Positions 15,840 to 24,820 of a DNA stretch of 64,000 nucleotides are shown in pieces (within the stretch, counting starts at the first letter, position 1; each line of letters starts with the position of its first letter). The stretch is from Gammaproteobacteria bacterium (GTDB lineage: Bacteria > Pseudomonadota > Gammaproteobacteria > Steroidobacterales > GCA-2729495), in NCBI GenBank assembly GCA_024277915.1, contig JAJRUG010000112.1, positions 1-64,000 on the forward strand, read 5' to 3'. A program made the position numbers and the translations under genes. Below the pieces are notes generated by a model. It had not been told where the DNA came from. It was given only the letters and a program-made list of their open reading frames with translations, and searched no databases.

Positions 15840-18095
15840 GTGGCACGATCCAGAATTCCTGATTTCTATAAAATGTCGATCGATGAGCGGGTTCGTGCAG
15901 TTCGCCAGAAAGGGTTATTAACCGAGCAGGACTGTCGACTGCTGGCAAAAGGCGAGGCTACGCTGGACCTGGTCGCTGCCGATAAGATGATCGAGAACGT
16001 GATCGGTGTTCTGGGCCTGCCTATCGGGCTGGGCCTGAACTTCATGATCAATGAAAAAGACTATGCCGTTCCTCTTGTGGTTGAAGAGCCTTCTATTGTC
16101 GCTGCGCTCAGTGCCGCTGCCAAACTGGCCCGATCAGCCGGTGGTTTCAGGGCCAGTGCAACACCACCGATCCTGATCGGTCAGATCCAGATCATCAATC
16201 TGCCGGATATCAGCCGCGCCAGTGCCGCCATTCTGGAAAACAAACAGGCGATTCTGGATCTTGCCAACAGCTTTCACCCGCGCATGGTCGCACGGGGTGG
16301 CGGCGCAATTGACCTGGAAGTCCGCACCCACCCGCTCGCTTCCATGGACAGCGAAATGCTGGTGGTCCATTTGCTGGTTGATACCCGGGATGCGATGGGC
16401 GCCAACCTGGTCAACGGGATGTGCGAAGGCGTGACGTCACTGGTTGAATCAATCACTGAGGGTACGGTCTATCTGCGTATTCTTTCCAATCTCACAGATC
16501 GAGCACTGGCAAAGGCGGAAGTCACCATACCGACTCATCTGTTGGCAGGAAAAGGCTACCAAGGTGAGCGGGTACGTGATGGCATTATCATTGCTACAGA
16601 CTTTGCCCAGACCGACCCCTACCGGGCAGCCACCCACAACAAAGGCATCATGAACGGCATCGATGCGGTCGCTTTGGCTACCGGTAATGACTGGCGGGCA
16701 ATAGAAGCCGGAGCCCATGCCTATGCAGCCCGGCATGGCCGCTACAGCTCATTGTCACAATGGTGGAAGGACGATGATGGAAACCTGTGCGGACGACTGG
16801 AAATGCCGTTGAAAGTCGGCACCGTAGGCGGCCCCCTGGAGTCAAATCCCGGCGTAGCGATGAATCTGCGACTCGTTGGGGTTGAATCTGCTACGGAACT
16901 CGCGCAGGTCATGGTAACAACAGGTCTGGCGCAAAACTTTGCAGCGCTGCGCGCACTGGCAACAGAAGGTATTCAGGCCGGTCATATGACGCTTCATGCC
17001 CGCAGCGTTGTGAAAGCTGCCGGCGCACCCGACGAAGTATTTGATGAGGTTGTAGAACGGCTGGTTCGTGACGGAGAAGTCAAAGTCTGGAAGGCCCGGC
17101 AGATACTCGACGAAGTCAGCACAGAGCGGCGAACCGGCGGCCCGGTTATCAATCGGGAAAAGGATGCCGATCTTGGAGTGGGTTACGGCAAGGTCATTCT
17201 GCTTGGCGAACACTCGGTTGTTTACGGCCGGCACGCGATTGCCTGCCCGATATCATTGACGGTGCGTGCGCTCGTAGAGGATCACGATCAGGGCGTTGAA
17301 CTGGTCATTCCAAGGTGGGGCATTGAATATCAACTGGCCAAGGCACCGGAACAGCAGCGATCCTTCGAAAAAGCGGCGGGTATTATTCTGGATCAACTGG
17401 GTCTGAGCCAGCGGGAAATGCGTATCGAAGTATTCCCGGACGTGCCCCGCAGTATGGGCATGGGCGGCTCGGCAGCGCTGGCAGTCGCCATTATCAGAGC
17501 GCTGGACACGCATTTCAAACTTGGACTGAGTGATGAGGAGGTCAACGACCTGGCTTTTCTATCCGAGAAAACTGCTCACGGCACACCCAGCGGTATCGAC
17601 AATACGCTGGCAACCTACGGCAAGCCTCTTGTGTATCGAAAGGGAAACCCTCCGCTGGTTGAATTACTGAATGTTCCCGAACCACTATCGCTGGTGATCG
17701 GCATGACGCACACAGAGGGGCTTACGGCGCGAACTGTCCGCCTGGTACGTGATGCTCGTGAGCGAAACCCGAAACTCTACGAAAAAATCTTTGATGATAT
17801 CGATGCGCTGGTTCTGCAGGGGGTCTCGGCGCTGCAGGATCATAATATCCATGCCCTGGGTGACCTGATGAATATCTGTCAGGGTTTACTGAATGCATTG
17901 CAGGTTTCCACTCCGGAGCTCGAGCACCTGATCGGTATCGCCCGCAACTCCGGTGCACTGGGTGCGAAGCTGACCGGCGGCGGTGGCGGCGGCGCGATGA
18001 TCGCTCTTTGTGATACTAATGCTGACGAAGTAAAGACCGCGATTGAAAAGCAGGGTTTCGAGGCGCTGTCGTTGACTGTCGGGGGTCCGACATGA
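15840..18095 (+). CDS. Fused class II HMG-CoA reductase - mevalonate kinase
   Basis: One 751-residue protein joining two consecutive mevalonate-pathway enzymes. Residues 1 to about 425 are a class II HMG-CoA reductase: VVEEPSIVAAL with Glu83, THNKGIMNGIDAV with Lys268 and Asp284, and GHMTLHA with His382, all within one residue of the Pseudomonas mevalonii catalytic numbers (E83, K267, D283, H381). Residues about 440-751 are a GHMP-family mevalonate kinase: KVILLGEHSVVYG, PRSMGMGGSAALA (537-549), the catalytic Asp in HGTPSGIDN and the glycine motif KLTGGGGGGA near 710. The start is GTG 15840 with GGAG six bases upstream; an upstream in-frame ATG at 15744 has no such support. No stop or frameshift separates the domains. 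The stop overlaps the idi start by ATGA. Confidence 0.93.
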   Translation: MARSRIPDFYKMSIDERVRAVRQKGLLTEQDCRLLAKGEATLDLVAADKMIENVIGVLGLPIGLGLNFMINEKDYAVPLVVEEPSIVAALSAAAKLARSAGGFRASATPPILIGQIQIINLPDISRASAAILENKQAILDLANSFHPRMVARGGGAIDLEVRTHPLASMDSEMLVVHLLVDTRDAMGANLVNGMCEGVTSLVESITEGTVYLRILSNLTDRALAKAEVTIPTHLLAGKGYQGERVRDGIIIATDFAQTDPYRAATHNKGIMNGIDAVALATGNDWRAIEAGAHAYAARHGRYSSLSQWWKDDDGNLCGRLEMPLKVGTVGGPLESNPGVAMNLRLVGVESATELAQVMVTTGLAQNFAALRALATEGIQAGHMTLHARSVVKAAGAPDEVFDEVVERLVRDGEVKVWKARQILDEVSTERRTGGPVINREKDADLGVGYGKVILLGEHSVVYGRHAIACPISLTVRALVEDHDQGVELVIPRWGIEYQLAKAPEQQRSFEKAAGIILDQLGLSQREMRIEVFPDVPRSMGMGGSAALAVAIIRALDTHFKLGLSDEEVNDLAFLSEKTAHGTPSGIDNTLATYGKPLVYRKGNPPLVELLNVPEPLSLVIGMTHTEGLTARTVRLVRDARERNPKLYEKIFDDIDALVLQGVSALQDHNIHALGDLMNICQGLLNALQVSTPELEHLIGIARNSGALGAKLTGGGGGGAMIALCDTNADEVKTAIEKQGFEALSLTVGGPT

Positions 18096-18655
18096 CTGTA
18101 GCGAATCAGCAGTGTGTCGAGACACAGGACATGTTGATACTCGTCGACGATTCCGACCATGAAATCGGTTTCTGCCCGAAGGATGAATGCCATCAGGGAA
18201 CGGGGCAGCTGCATCGCGCATTCTCGGTATTTCTGTTTAACGAGAACGGTCAACTCCTGTTACAGCAACGTAGCGAAAAGAAACATCTTTGGCCTGGATA
18301 CTGGTCCAATAGTTGCTGCAGCCACCCCCGACAGGGAGAGCGTATTGAAGATGCGGCTTATCGGCGCGTGAGAGAAGAGCTCGGCGCGGGTTGCGAACTT
18401 GAGTTCCTGTACAAATTTCAATACCAGGCGCAGTTCAATGATACCGGCGCTGAAAATGAATTGTGCTCAGTTTTCACAGGCCGCCTGACAGGAGAAGTTG
18501 CAGTCAATCCGGATGAAATTGCTGACTTTCGCTATGTCTTTTCCACTACCCTGACCGATGAACTGGCCACTAACGGCTCACAGTTCACGCCATGGATAAA
18601 GCTTGAATGGGACAGGTTACGAGAAGACTTTGCAGATAAAGTATTTATCGATTGA
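18092..18655 (+). CDS. idi: Isopentenyl-diphosphate delta-isomerase, type I
   Basis: A 187-residue Nudix-fold isomerase interconverting isopentenyl and dimethylallyl diphosphate. It shows the type I landmarks: LHRAFSVFLFNENGQLLLQQRS, HLWPGYWSNSCCSHPRQGE with the catalytic Cys (second of the pair), the Nudix-like RREELGAG region with ARG/GLU metal ligands, and the catalytic Glu in ENELCSVF. Its ATG overlaps the HMG-CoA reductase-kinase stop, so translation is coupled. Together they supply mevalonate phosphate and the final isomerisation; the two later kinase/decarboxylase steps must be encoded elsewhere. Length is normal. Confidence 0.93.
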   Translation: MTVANQQCVETQDMLILVDDSDHEIGFCPKDECHQGTGQLHRAFSVFLFNENGQLLLQQRSEKKHLWPGYWSNSCCSHPRQGERIEDAAYRRVREELGAGCELEFLYKFQYQAQFNDTGAENELCSVFTGRLTGEVAVNPDEIADFRYVFSTTLTDELATNGSQFTPWIKLEWDRLREDFADKVFID

Positions 18656-18657
18656 TG

Positions 18658-18678
18658 CTGATCATGGAACATGATCAG
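18658..18678. terminator. Palindromic hairpin after idi
   Basis: A perfect 9-bp inverted repeat (CTGATCATG / CATGATCAG) with a 3-base loop begins two bases after the idi stop. There is no T-run after it, so it may be a weak terminator, an mRNA-stabilising hairpin or an operator for the next gene. Confidence 0.4.
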
Positions 18679-18820
18679 TTGAGGGTCATACCAGCATACG
18701 AGCTCAGGATTATGTAAAGGAAGGCGAAATGAAATTGCCCACCTGATCAGTATCGCGCCGACTCCGCTGAGTGTCGTCACCGCATATGGTAGGGTGATTC
18801 CAGAATAATAAGGAGCTGAT

Positions 18821-19480
18821 ATGCGCAGATTGCTGGTACTTTCTCTTCTTCTAACAGGCTTCTCAGTTCAGGCAGCTTCCGTTTCTGTCCGGATAACGGG
18901 TACGTTGACTGATTTTAGTGATCCTGATTCGTTGTTGCCGTTCGGAAGCCTGATCGTGGGTATAACGCAATTTACGATGTTGCTACACTTGGATCTGGGC
19001 GTTCCGGACCTAGCAGGAGCTGACCCTGTATTCGGTGTTTATCCCAATGCTGTGCAACAGACTTCATTGTCTGCGAATGGTAGTACCGTAAACGGCACAG
19101 GAAGCGCTCCCATTGTCGTCGCCAATGATCAACTAAACCCCGACACCGGTGATTTTTCTGATTCGTTAGTCATTCATAGCGGTAATGCTCCAAACGAAGC
19201 GGTGTTCGTTTTAGTCCTGGTAAACGTTGCATCGACATCGCCAGCGCCGCCGCTGACTACTGATGAACTTGTACTACCGTTCGACAGCCCTGATTGGCCA
19301 AATAAGAATATTTATGTCTCGATATTCGACGAAATACTAGATCCGGATATTCCTGCGGTGCGGCTTGCATCGGCATCTGTACTCGTGGACTCAATACAAG
19401 TTGTGCCGATACCCGCTGCTGCCTGGCTCTTTGGCTCAGCACTGGGGTTGCTTGTCTGGATGCGGCGTACAACGGCGTAA
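18821..19480 (+). CDS. Exosortase-sorted (PEP-CTERM-type) exported protein
   Basis: A 219-residue secreted protein. Residues 1-19 are a signal peptide (MRRLLVLSLLLTGFSVQAA). The C-terminus carries the sorting signal VVPIPAAAWLFGSALGLLVWMRR: a PxPAAAWLFGS variant of PEP-CTERM, a membrane helix and a basic tail, processed by an exosortase. An AAGGAG ribosome binding site lies before the ATG. The body is Ser/Thr/Asp-rich and beta-predicted with no known domain. Such proteins usually go to the cell surface or exopolysaccharide matrix. The exosortase gene is not in this window. Confidence 0.85.
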   Translation: MRRLLVLSLLLTGFSVQAASVSVRITGTLTDFSDPDSLLPFGSLIVGITQFTMLLHLDLGVPDLAGADPVFGVYPNAVQQTSLSANGSTVNGTGSAPIVVANDQLNPDTGDFSDSLVIHSGNAPNEAVFVLVLVNVASTSPAPPLTTDELVLPFDSPDWPNKNIYVSIFDEILDPDIPAVRLASASVLVDSIQVVPIPAAAWLFGSALGLLVWMRRTTA

Positions 19481-19557
19481 CCATCAAACGTCAGCACAAT
19501 AGTCGTATCGCTACCAGGAAGGCTGGCTGACAAAGTCAGTAATGAAAAGCTACCCGC

Positions 19558-20667
19558 TCATTGGTGGATAGAATCCATAGCGAGAATTACGTCAATCACT
19601 GATTTAGCCGCCGACCCACAATCTGCCTGCCCGAAATTGGCGAGGCAAATTACAGTTTCATCTCGGTCCGGCAATCTCACCATGTAAGTTGACACGCCAT
19701 AGTCACTCCCTTCGTACCAGATGGTCTTGATGCCTCGATACGATCCGTGAACAAGCCCAAAGGCATCATTGACTTTATCGTGCTCAAAACGCTGGGTCGA
19801 TAACATGATTCCTCGAAATACCGGACCCAGATCATTGCTACTGTAGAGTGCAGCATCCCATACTGCTAAATCCCGAAGCGAAGCAAACACACCACTGCCG
19901 CCATAGTGTGGTGACAATCGTGGTGCGATACGCCATCCGCTCGACTGTTCATCCCAGACATAGGAAGTCGCTCGTGGCACTCGGGCCACGTCAATCGGTG
20001 CATCCACCCAGCTATTCGTCATGCCGAGTGGTTCGAATATCGAAGACCTCAAATGCTCCGCGAACCCAGTCTGGTGTTTCCGTGCAACAAGCACAGCAAG
20101 CAGTTGGTAGTTGATGTTGGAGTATGACCACCGGGAGCCTGGTTCATATTGAAGCTTACCGGACGTAAATACTGCATGGATAGCATCGCTGACATTAAAC
20201 CGGTCTTCCGACTCCCAGCCACCTTTCGAAGCAGGTAATGTGTAATATTCCTGCAGACCACTACTCATGTAAACGAGGTGGCCCAGCGTTATGCCCCGCA
20301 TGAAGTCGGGCAGGCCATCCCAATGATCGGCCAGCTGATCCACGAGTTGCAGTTGCCCATGCTGTATCTCAAGAGCCAGGGCAGCGCCTGTAAATTGCTT
20401 TGAGAGCGAGGCAAGATTAAACGCAGTATCCGGAGATACCCCCCGCCCGGTTTCAATATCTGCCGCTCCGTAACCACGCGCGATGACCAGCTGACCCTTC
20501 CTGACTACACCTATCGAGTAACCCGGCCGGGAAGTGTCTGAATAATTCGCAAACAATGCATCGACGCGAGCTTCAAGCGTAAGAGCTTCCGGGATCGGCT
20601 GCTGAAAGCATGCGGTAGTGGCAGCCAGTAGTCCAATCAGCAGTACGCGTGGATAGCTTTTAAACAC
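19558..20667 (-). CDS. Serine beta-lactamase-like hydrolase, lipoprotein
   Basis: A 369-residue class C beta-lactamase/esterase-family protein (beta-lactamase-related serine hydrolase). The N-terminus has a lipobox ending in TTAC (Cys20), so it is membrane-anchored in the envelope. The SxxK motif is SLSK in FNLASLSKQFTG, the YxN motif is YSN in RWSYSNINYQLL, and a late HGS segment (VHGSYRG) may supply the third motif. Members of this group include D-aminopeptidases, esterases and peptidoglycan-acting enzymes; true beta-lactam resistance is unlikely from this sequence alone. It is downstream of hsp20 and separated from it by a terminator. Confidence 0.87.
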   Translation of the reverse strand: MFKSYPRVLLIGLLAATTACFQQPIPEALTLEARVDALFANYSDTSRPGYSIGVVRKGQLVIARGYGAADIETGRGVSPDTAFNLASLSKQFTGAALALEIQHGQLQLVDQLADHWDGLPDFMRGITLGHLVYMSSGLQEYYTLPASKGGWESEDRFNVSDAIHAVFTSGKLQYEPGSRWSYSNINYQLLAVLVARKHQTGFAEHLRSSIFEPLGMTNSWVDAPIDVARVPRATSYVWDEQSSGWRIAPRLSPHYGGSGVFASLRDLAVWDAALYSSNDLGPVFRGIMLSTQRFEHDKVNDAFGLVHGSYRGIKTIWYEGSDYGVSTYMVRLPDRDETVICLANFGQADCGSAAKSVIDVILAMDSIHQ

Positions 20668-20688
20668 TCACATTCCCTGGCTATGGGC

Positions 20689-20716
20689 AAAAAAGAGGAG
20701 GCATGATGCCTCCTCT
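20689..20716 (-). terminator. Rho-independent terminator of hsp20
   Basis: A 10-bp perfect stem (AGAGGAGGCA / TGCCTCCTCT) with a 3-base loop, followed on the minus strand by a run of T. It lies nine bases beyond the hsp20 stop codon. Confidence 0.85.
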
Positions 20717-20724
20717 CTAGTTAC

Positions 20725-21162
20725 TCAGTTAATGCTGATTGCAATCGGTTTTGGCTGCTTAATCTCTGTCTTGGGCAGGTGTATCTTCAGCACACCGTCT
20801 TTCGACTCAGCATGGATTGCCTGCTCATCCACATCCGCCGGTAACGAAAAGCTGCGGGTGAAAGAACCATAGGAAAACTCGATCCGATGCTGCTTCTCGC
20901 TCTCGTCGGCCGTTTCCAGCTTTCGCTCGCCCTTGATGCTGATCACACCGTCGTTGACAGTAATCTCGACATCCTTCTTGTCTACTTCGGGCAGCTCAGC
21001 CTTGATCAGGTATTCCTTGTCGGTCTCGGAAATATTGGCCATCGGCCGCCACTCTTCAAGTCCGGCATCCCGTCGTATCGCAGGTGTGCTGCCAAGCACC
21101 CGATTATATCTTCCAATCAGATCATCAAATTCCCTGAATGGGGTCCAGCTCACTAATGTCAT
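20725..21162 (-). CDS. hsp20: Small heat shock protein, Hsp20/IbpA family
   Basis: A 145-residue ATP-independent holdase chaperone. The alpha-crystallin domain spans about residues 40-135, with the conserved KDGVLKIHLPK near the end and a C-terminal I-x-I-type anchor (PIAISIN). The N-terminus WTPFREFDDLIGRYNRV is typical of bacterial Hsp20. It has a strong GGAGG ribosome binding site, a sigma-32 promoter upstream and its own terminator, so it is a monocistronic heat-shock gene. Confidence 0.95.
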   Translation of the reverse strand: MTLVSWTPFREFDDLIGRYNRVLGSTPAIRRDAGLEEWRPMANISETDKEYLIKAELPEVDKKDVEITVNDGVISIKGERKLETADESEKQHRIEFSYGSFTRSFSLPADVDEQAIHAESKDGVLKIHLPKTEIKQPKPIAISIN

Positions 21163-21223
21163 GACTCATCCTCCATCATGCAAACTAAACAAACACGCAC
21201 TTTCCCAGTGCCATGTCTATAAG

Positions 21224-21249
21224 ATGGGGGTGAGATTCAGGCTTTCAAG
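21224..21249 (-). promoter_or_regulatory. Sigma-32 heat-shock promoter of hsp20
   Basis: On the minus strand CTTGAAA (21243-21249) is followed after 13-14 bases by CCCCATCTTA (the CCCCAT core at 21224-21229), matching the RpoH consensus CTTGAAA-N11-16-CCCCATNT. It lies between the metB-like stop and the hsp20 start. Confidence 0.88.
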
Positions 21250-21259
21250 TTGCTCTGCG

Positions 21260-22411
21260 TTACCTTATCCCGAGAGCATCATCCAGGGCAGTGATAAGAT
21301 CCCGGCTGTCCTCCAGGCCGACAGACAGCCTGACCAGGCCATCGGTAATGCCTACCCGCTGCCGTTCCGATTCTTCAACATCCGCGTGGGTCATGGTAGC
21401 CGGATGGGTAATCAATGACTCAACAGAGCCAAGATTTTCCGCCAGGCTCCACAACTTGATGGAGTCCATCAGAACCTTGCCTTCTTCCAGCCCCCCCCGG
21501 ACTTCAAACCAGACCATGGCACCAAAACCGGTTGCCTGCTTTTCTGCCAGGGGTCGCTGCTCGAATGATTCCAGCCCGGGATAACAAACCCTCTGAACTT
21601 TTGGATGAGATTCAAGAAAACGGGCGATGTCCATCGCGTTACTGGACTGCTGGTCAAGGCGCACAGATAAAGTCTTGCAACCCTGCAACGTCAGCCAGGC
21701 GACCTGCGGTGACATGATTGTACCGGTGGCATTTTGAATAAATCTGACAGAGTCATCATGCTCCCGGGTACCAGCAACAATGGCGCCACCCACAGTGGCA
21801 TTGTGGCCGTCGAAATACTTGGTGGTACTGTGAATGACAAGATCAGCACCCAGTTCAAGCGGCTGCTGATAATAGGGAGTCAAAAAAGTGTTATCAACTG
21901 CATGGGGAATACCCTTGGCCCTGGCGATATCAGAAATTGCCTGAATATCGGTCAACTTGAGGGTCGGGTTCGCCGGTGTTTCTGTAACGATTAGCCGGGT
22001 ATTTTCCTGGATGCTGCGCTCAACTTCATCAGGGTTTGAAGTATCGACAAAACTGAAATCAACACCAAAACGACTGTACACCTTGGTCGCCAGACGGTAG
22101 GTGCCGCCATAGACAACATCAGATACGATCACGTGGTCGCCCGCGCTCACCATCGCAAGAAATAGTGCATTAATAGCCGCCATGCCTGTTGCAAAACAGG
22201 TTGTATCAGCACCCCCTTCAAGATCTGTCAGCTTTTTTTCCAGCGCCCGGACAGTCGGGTTGGCTGATCGGGAATAGGAGTACCCTTTGGCCATATACTC
22301 ATCGACAGACTTCTGGACATAGGTGGTCGTCTGATAGATCGGGGTCAGAATGGCTCCGGTAACCGGGTCGGGCTCTACGCCGCTGTGAATCTGTCGCGTG
22401 GTGAAACGCAT
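21260..22411 (-). CDS. metB: Cystathionine gamma-synthase/lyase family PLP enzyme
   Basis: A 383-residue Cys/Met-metabolism PLP enzyme. The N-terminal TRQIHSGVEPDPVTGAILTPIYQTTTY and YSYSRSANPTVRALE are characteristic, the PLP-binding lysine is in HSTTKYFDGHNATVGG and the phosphate-binding region is FATGMAAINALF. The family includes cystathionine gamma-synthase (MetB), cystathionine beta- and gamma-lyase, which sequence inspection alone does not separate; MetB or gamma-lyase is most likely from the GYSYSRSANPT and FLTPYYQQP segments. It is a single gene here, so context does not settle the reaction. Confidence 0.88.
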   Translation of the reverse strand: MRFTTRQIHSGVEPDPVTGAILTPIYQTTTYVQKSVDEYMAKGYSYSRSANPTVRALEKKLTDLEGGADTTCFATGMAAINALFLAMVSAGDHVIVSDVVYGGTYRLATKVYSRFGVDFSFVDTSNPDEVERSIQENTRLIVTETPANPTLKLTDIQAISDIARAKGIPHAVDNTFLTPYYQQPLELGADLVIHSTTKYFDGHNATVGGAIVAGTREHDDSVRFIQNATGTIMSPQVAWLTLQGCKTLSVRLDQQSSNAMDIARFLESHPKVQRVCYPGLESFEQRPLAEKQATGFGAMVWFEVRGGLEEGKVLMDSIKLWSLAENLGSVESLITHPATMTHADVEESERQRVGITDGLVRLSVGLEDSRDLITALDDALGIR

Positions 22412-22581
22412 GCCTTGGGCTCCTGTTCGCTTTTTGTTTGGCTGGGTAGTCTACCAGCCTGGCGGGGATTGCCCGAATATTGTGCGGCGCCTAGCCGAGC
22501 AGCGGCAACGCTGTGCGCGGGACGTGACTTGAAATCAGGACTATAATCTTGCTAAGGCGTATATATCAGTGAGGAGAACGT

Positions 22582-22926
22582 ATGACTGAAGGTAGTTGGC
22601 AGGTCTTCCAGCTTGACGATTTGCTGGAAAACGTCGAGGGAAGCGAGCCCAGGTTTTTTGAATTTCTGCGGGTTCCCTCTCTGAGTTGTGCGGTCTATCG
22701 GCTACCTGCCGGTGCAAAGGACATGCAGGCACCGCATCTAGAGGATGAGGTGTACATGGTGATCAAGGGCAAGGCCAGACTGCGTGTTGCCGACAAAGAA
22801 CACGAAGTTCGTAGTGGTTCGATTTTGTATGTTCAGGCCACTGCCGAACATTCCTTCTTTGACATTGAGGAAGATTTGTCTCTTGTTGCTTTTTTTGGTG
22901 CTTCGACGCCACTTTGGCAGGAATAG
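22582..22926 (+). CDS. Small single-domain cupin protein
   Basis: A 114-residue cupin with a strong GAGGAG ribosome binding site. The metal-binding first motif reads APHLEDEVYMVIKGKARLRV, with a His and Glu in place, and the second motif has the His in TAEHSFFDIEED. A TATAAT lies at 22542-22547 upstream. It stands alone, convergent with the acyl-CoA dehydrogenase gene. Cupins of this size range from isomerases to sensors, so no substrate can be given. Confidence 0.8.
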   Translation: MTEGSWQVFQLDDLLENVEGSEPRFFEFLRVPSLSCAVYRLPAGAKDMQAPHLEDEVYMVIKGKARLRVADKEHEVRSGSILYVQATAEHSFFDIEEDLSLVAFFGASTPLWQE

Positions 22927-22960
22927 GAAGAGTAAGGAGACAATAACCGTAACTCTTCCT
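22925..22960. terminator. Possible bidirectional terminator between convergent genes
   Basis: A 9-bp inverted repeat (AGGAAGAGT / ACTCTTCCT) with an 18-base loop begins at the cupin stop codon and lies ten bases before the dehydrogenase stop. It is followed by a pyrimidine-rich stretch with TTTT. The long loop makes it weak. Confidence 0.4.
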
Positions 22961-22969
22961 GTCTTCCTT

Positions 22970-24742
22970 TTAGAATTGATCTTCTTTCAGCGCCATGACC
23001 AGTTCACCGCCTGACTCAATGGCTTTCTTATAAGCACCGATGCCCGGCATGATGTGCTCGGCGTAGAATCTTGCGGTGATAACTTTTGCCTCGTGGAATT
23101 CCTTGTCCCGCCCCTCGGCAATCAGGTCACTTGCCACAATAGCGCTGCGTGCCATTTGCCAGCCTCCGGTCAGGACACCCATGAGCATCAGCAGGTTGAA
23201 TGAAATCGCACCGGGCATCGCAGGGTCTTTCTGAAATTGAGCCATCAGTGTTTCGGCTGAGGCGACGAGTGCTGTGCACCCATCCAGTAATGCTGAACGA
23301 ATGGTCGCCAGTGAGTCCCCGTGACGTTCAAGCTCGACGCAGGTTTCCTGCACATCAGCGAGAAAAACCTGCAGTGACTGTCCGCCATCACGAAGCAGCT
23401 TCCGCCCTACGAAGTCACCGGCCTGTATTCCGGTCGTACCCTCATAAATCGTGGTGATTCTTGCGTCGCGAAAATGCTGCGCGACGCCGGTTTCTTCTAC
23501 ATAGCCCATCCCGCCGTGAACTTGTAACGCAAGAGAAGTCAGATTCTGCCCTGTCTCCGTCGCCCAGCCTTTGACGACGGGGGTCAGCAAATCAACCCGT
23601 GCCTGGTATTTCTGTCGCTCGGCTTCGTCTTCTGCGCCGTGCGCCAGATCCAGTGCTGCACCCGTCATGTAGACCACCGCACGCATTGCTTCAATCTGGC
23701 ACTTCATGGTCATCAGCATGCGGCGTACATCAGGGTGATGAATAATGCTGACCCGGCCTTTGACGCCGGGCATCTGGCCCTGAATACGCTCAATCGCATA
23801 CTCGCGTGCCTGCTGGTAGGCACGCTCCGAGATTGATACGCCCTCTAGTCCCACACCCAGACGAGCGTGGTTCATCATGGTAAACATGTGTGCCAACCCG
23901 TGGTGCGGTTTCCCAACGATGTACCCGATGGCATCGTCAAACGCCATGACACAGGTAGGGCTACCGTGAATACCGAGCTTGTGCTCAACCGATACCGGCT
24001 TGACGCCGTTGCGCTCCGCCGCCAGCCCATCATCATTGACGAGATATTTCGGCACCAGAAACAATGAAAGCCCCCGCGACCCTTCGGGCGCATCAGGAAG
24101 CCGTGCCAGCACCAGGTGTATGACATTTTCAGTCATATTGTGGTCACCCCAGGTAATGAAAATCTTCTGGCCGGTCACCCGGTAATGATCTCCTTCGGGT
24201 ACTGCCTGTGATCGCACCGCAGCCAGATCAGACCCTGCCTGGGGCTCGGTAAGATTCATCGTGCCGGTCCATTTTCCGGAGATCATGTTGGGCAGGTACT
24301 TTTCCCGCAGTGCCTGGTCTCCGTGTGATTCAATGGCGTGGGCAGCTCCCGTGGTCAGCAGCGGGCATAAGGACCAGGCCATGTTGGCCGACTTCCACAT
24401 CTCCTGGGTTGCCAGGCCCACCAGATAGGGCAAACCCTGGCCGCCATAATCCTCTGACTGGGCGATACCGCACCAGCCACTCTCTACAAACTGGTCATAT
24501 GCAGCCTTGAATTCTCCTGGGACAACGACTTCGTCATTTTCAACCCTGCTGCCCTGGGTATCGCCAATCACATTGGTCGGAGCAATAACTTCGGTAGCCA
24601 GCTGTGCCGCCTCCTCAAGAACAGCCTCTACGAGATCCGGCGTGGCATCTGCAAATACCGGAAGCCTGTTGACGGCTGCCAGATTTCCCAAATCCCGCAG
24701 TGCGAACAACATTTCCTTGACTGGTGCATGATACTCAGACAT
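22970..24742 (-). CDS. Acyl-CoA dehydrogenase, DmdC-like
   Basis: A 590-residue FAD-dependent acyl-CoA dehydrogenase of the long form with an extra C-terminal domain, as in 3-methylmercaptopropionyl-CoA dehydrogenase (DmdC) and FadE relatives. The start at MSEYHAPVKEMLFAL fits the family; an upstream in-frame ATG at 24784 would add 14 atypical residues. Seen are MNLTEPQAGSDLAAV, ITWGDHN, the flavin-binding EGVSISERAYQQAREYA, the QVHGGMGYVEETG segment and the catalytic Glu region in TTIYEGTTGIQAGDF. The last motif, YEGTTGIQ, is diagnostic. Substrate could be 3-methylmercaptopropionyl-CoA or another medium or branched acyl-CoA; no other dmd genes are nearby. Confidence 0.9.
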   Translation of the reverse strand: MSEYHAPVKEMLFALRDLGNLAAVNRLPVFADATPDLVEAVLEEAAQLATEVIAPTNVIGDTQGSRVENDEVVVPGEFKAAYDQFVESGWCGIAQSEDYGGQGLPYLVGLATQEMWKSANMAWSLCPLLTTGAAHAIESHGDQALREKYLPNMISGKWTGTMNLTEPQAGSDLAAVRSQAVPEGDHYRVTGQKIFITWGDHNMTENVIHLVLARLPDAPEGSRGLSLFLVPKYLVNDDGLAAERNGVKPVSVEHKLGIHGSPTCVMAFDDAIGYIVGKPHHGLAHMFTMMNHARLGVGLEGVSISERAYQQAREYAIERIQGQMPGVKGRVSIIHHPDVRRMLMTMKCQIEAMRAVVYMTGAALDLAHGAEDEAERQKYQARVDLLTPVVKGWATETGQNLTSLALQVHGGMGYVEETGVAQHFRDARITTIYEGTTGIQAGDFVGRKLLRDGGQSLQVFLADVQETCVELERHGDSLATIRSALLDGCTALVASAETLMAQFQKDPAMPGAISFNLLMLMGVLTGGWQMARSAIVASDLIAEGRDKEFHEAKVITARFYAEHIMPGIGAYKKAIESGGELVMALKEDQF

Positions 24743-24820
24743 TGTTTTTTTTATCTCCGTCAGGTGAATATTTCTGATTAGCAATGGCAGAATAACACTA
24801 AGTCAAGTACCTTTTCTCTC

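Noticed and set aside
19558-20667. Antibiotic-resistance beta-lactamase
   Set aside because: The fold and motifs fit the broad serine hydrolase family, but it is a lipoprotein with weak third-motif similarity and no linked AmpR-type regulator.
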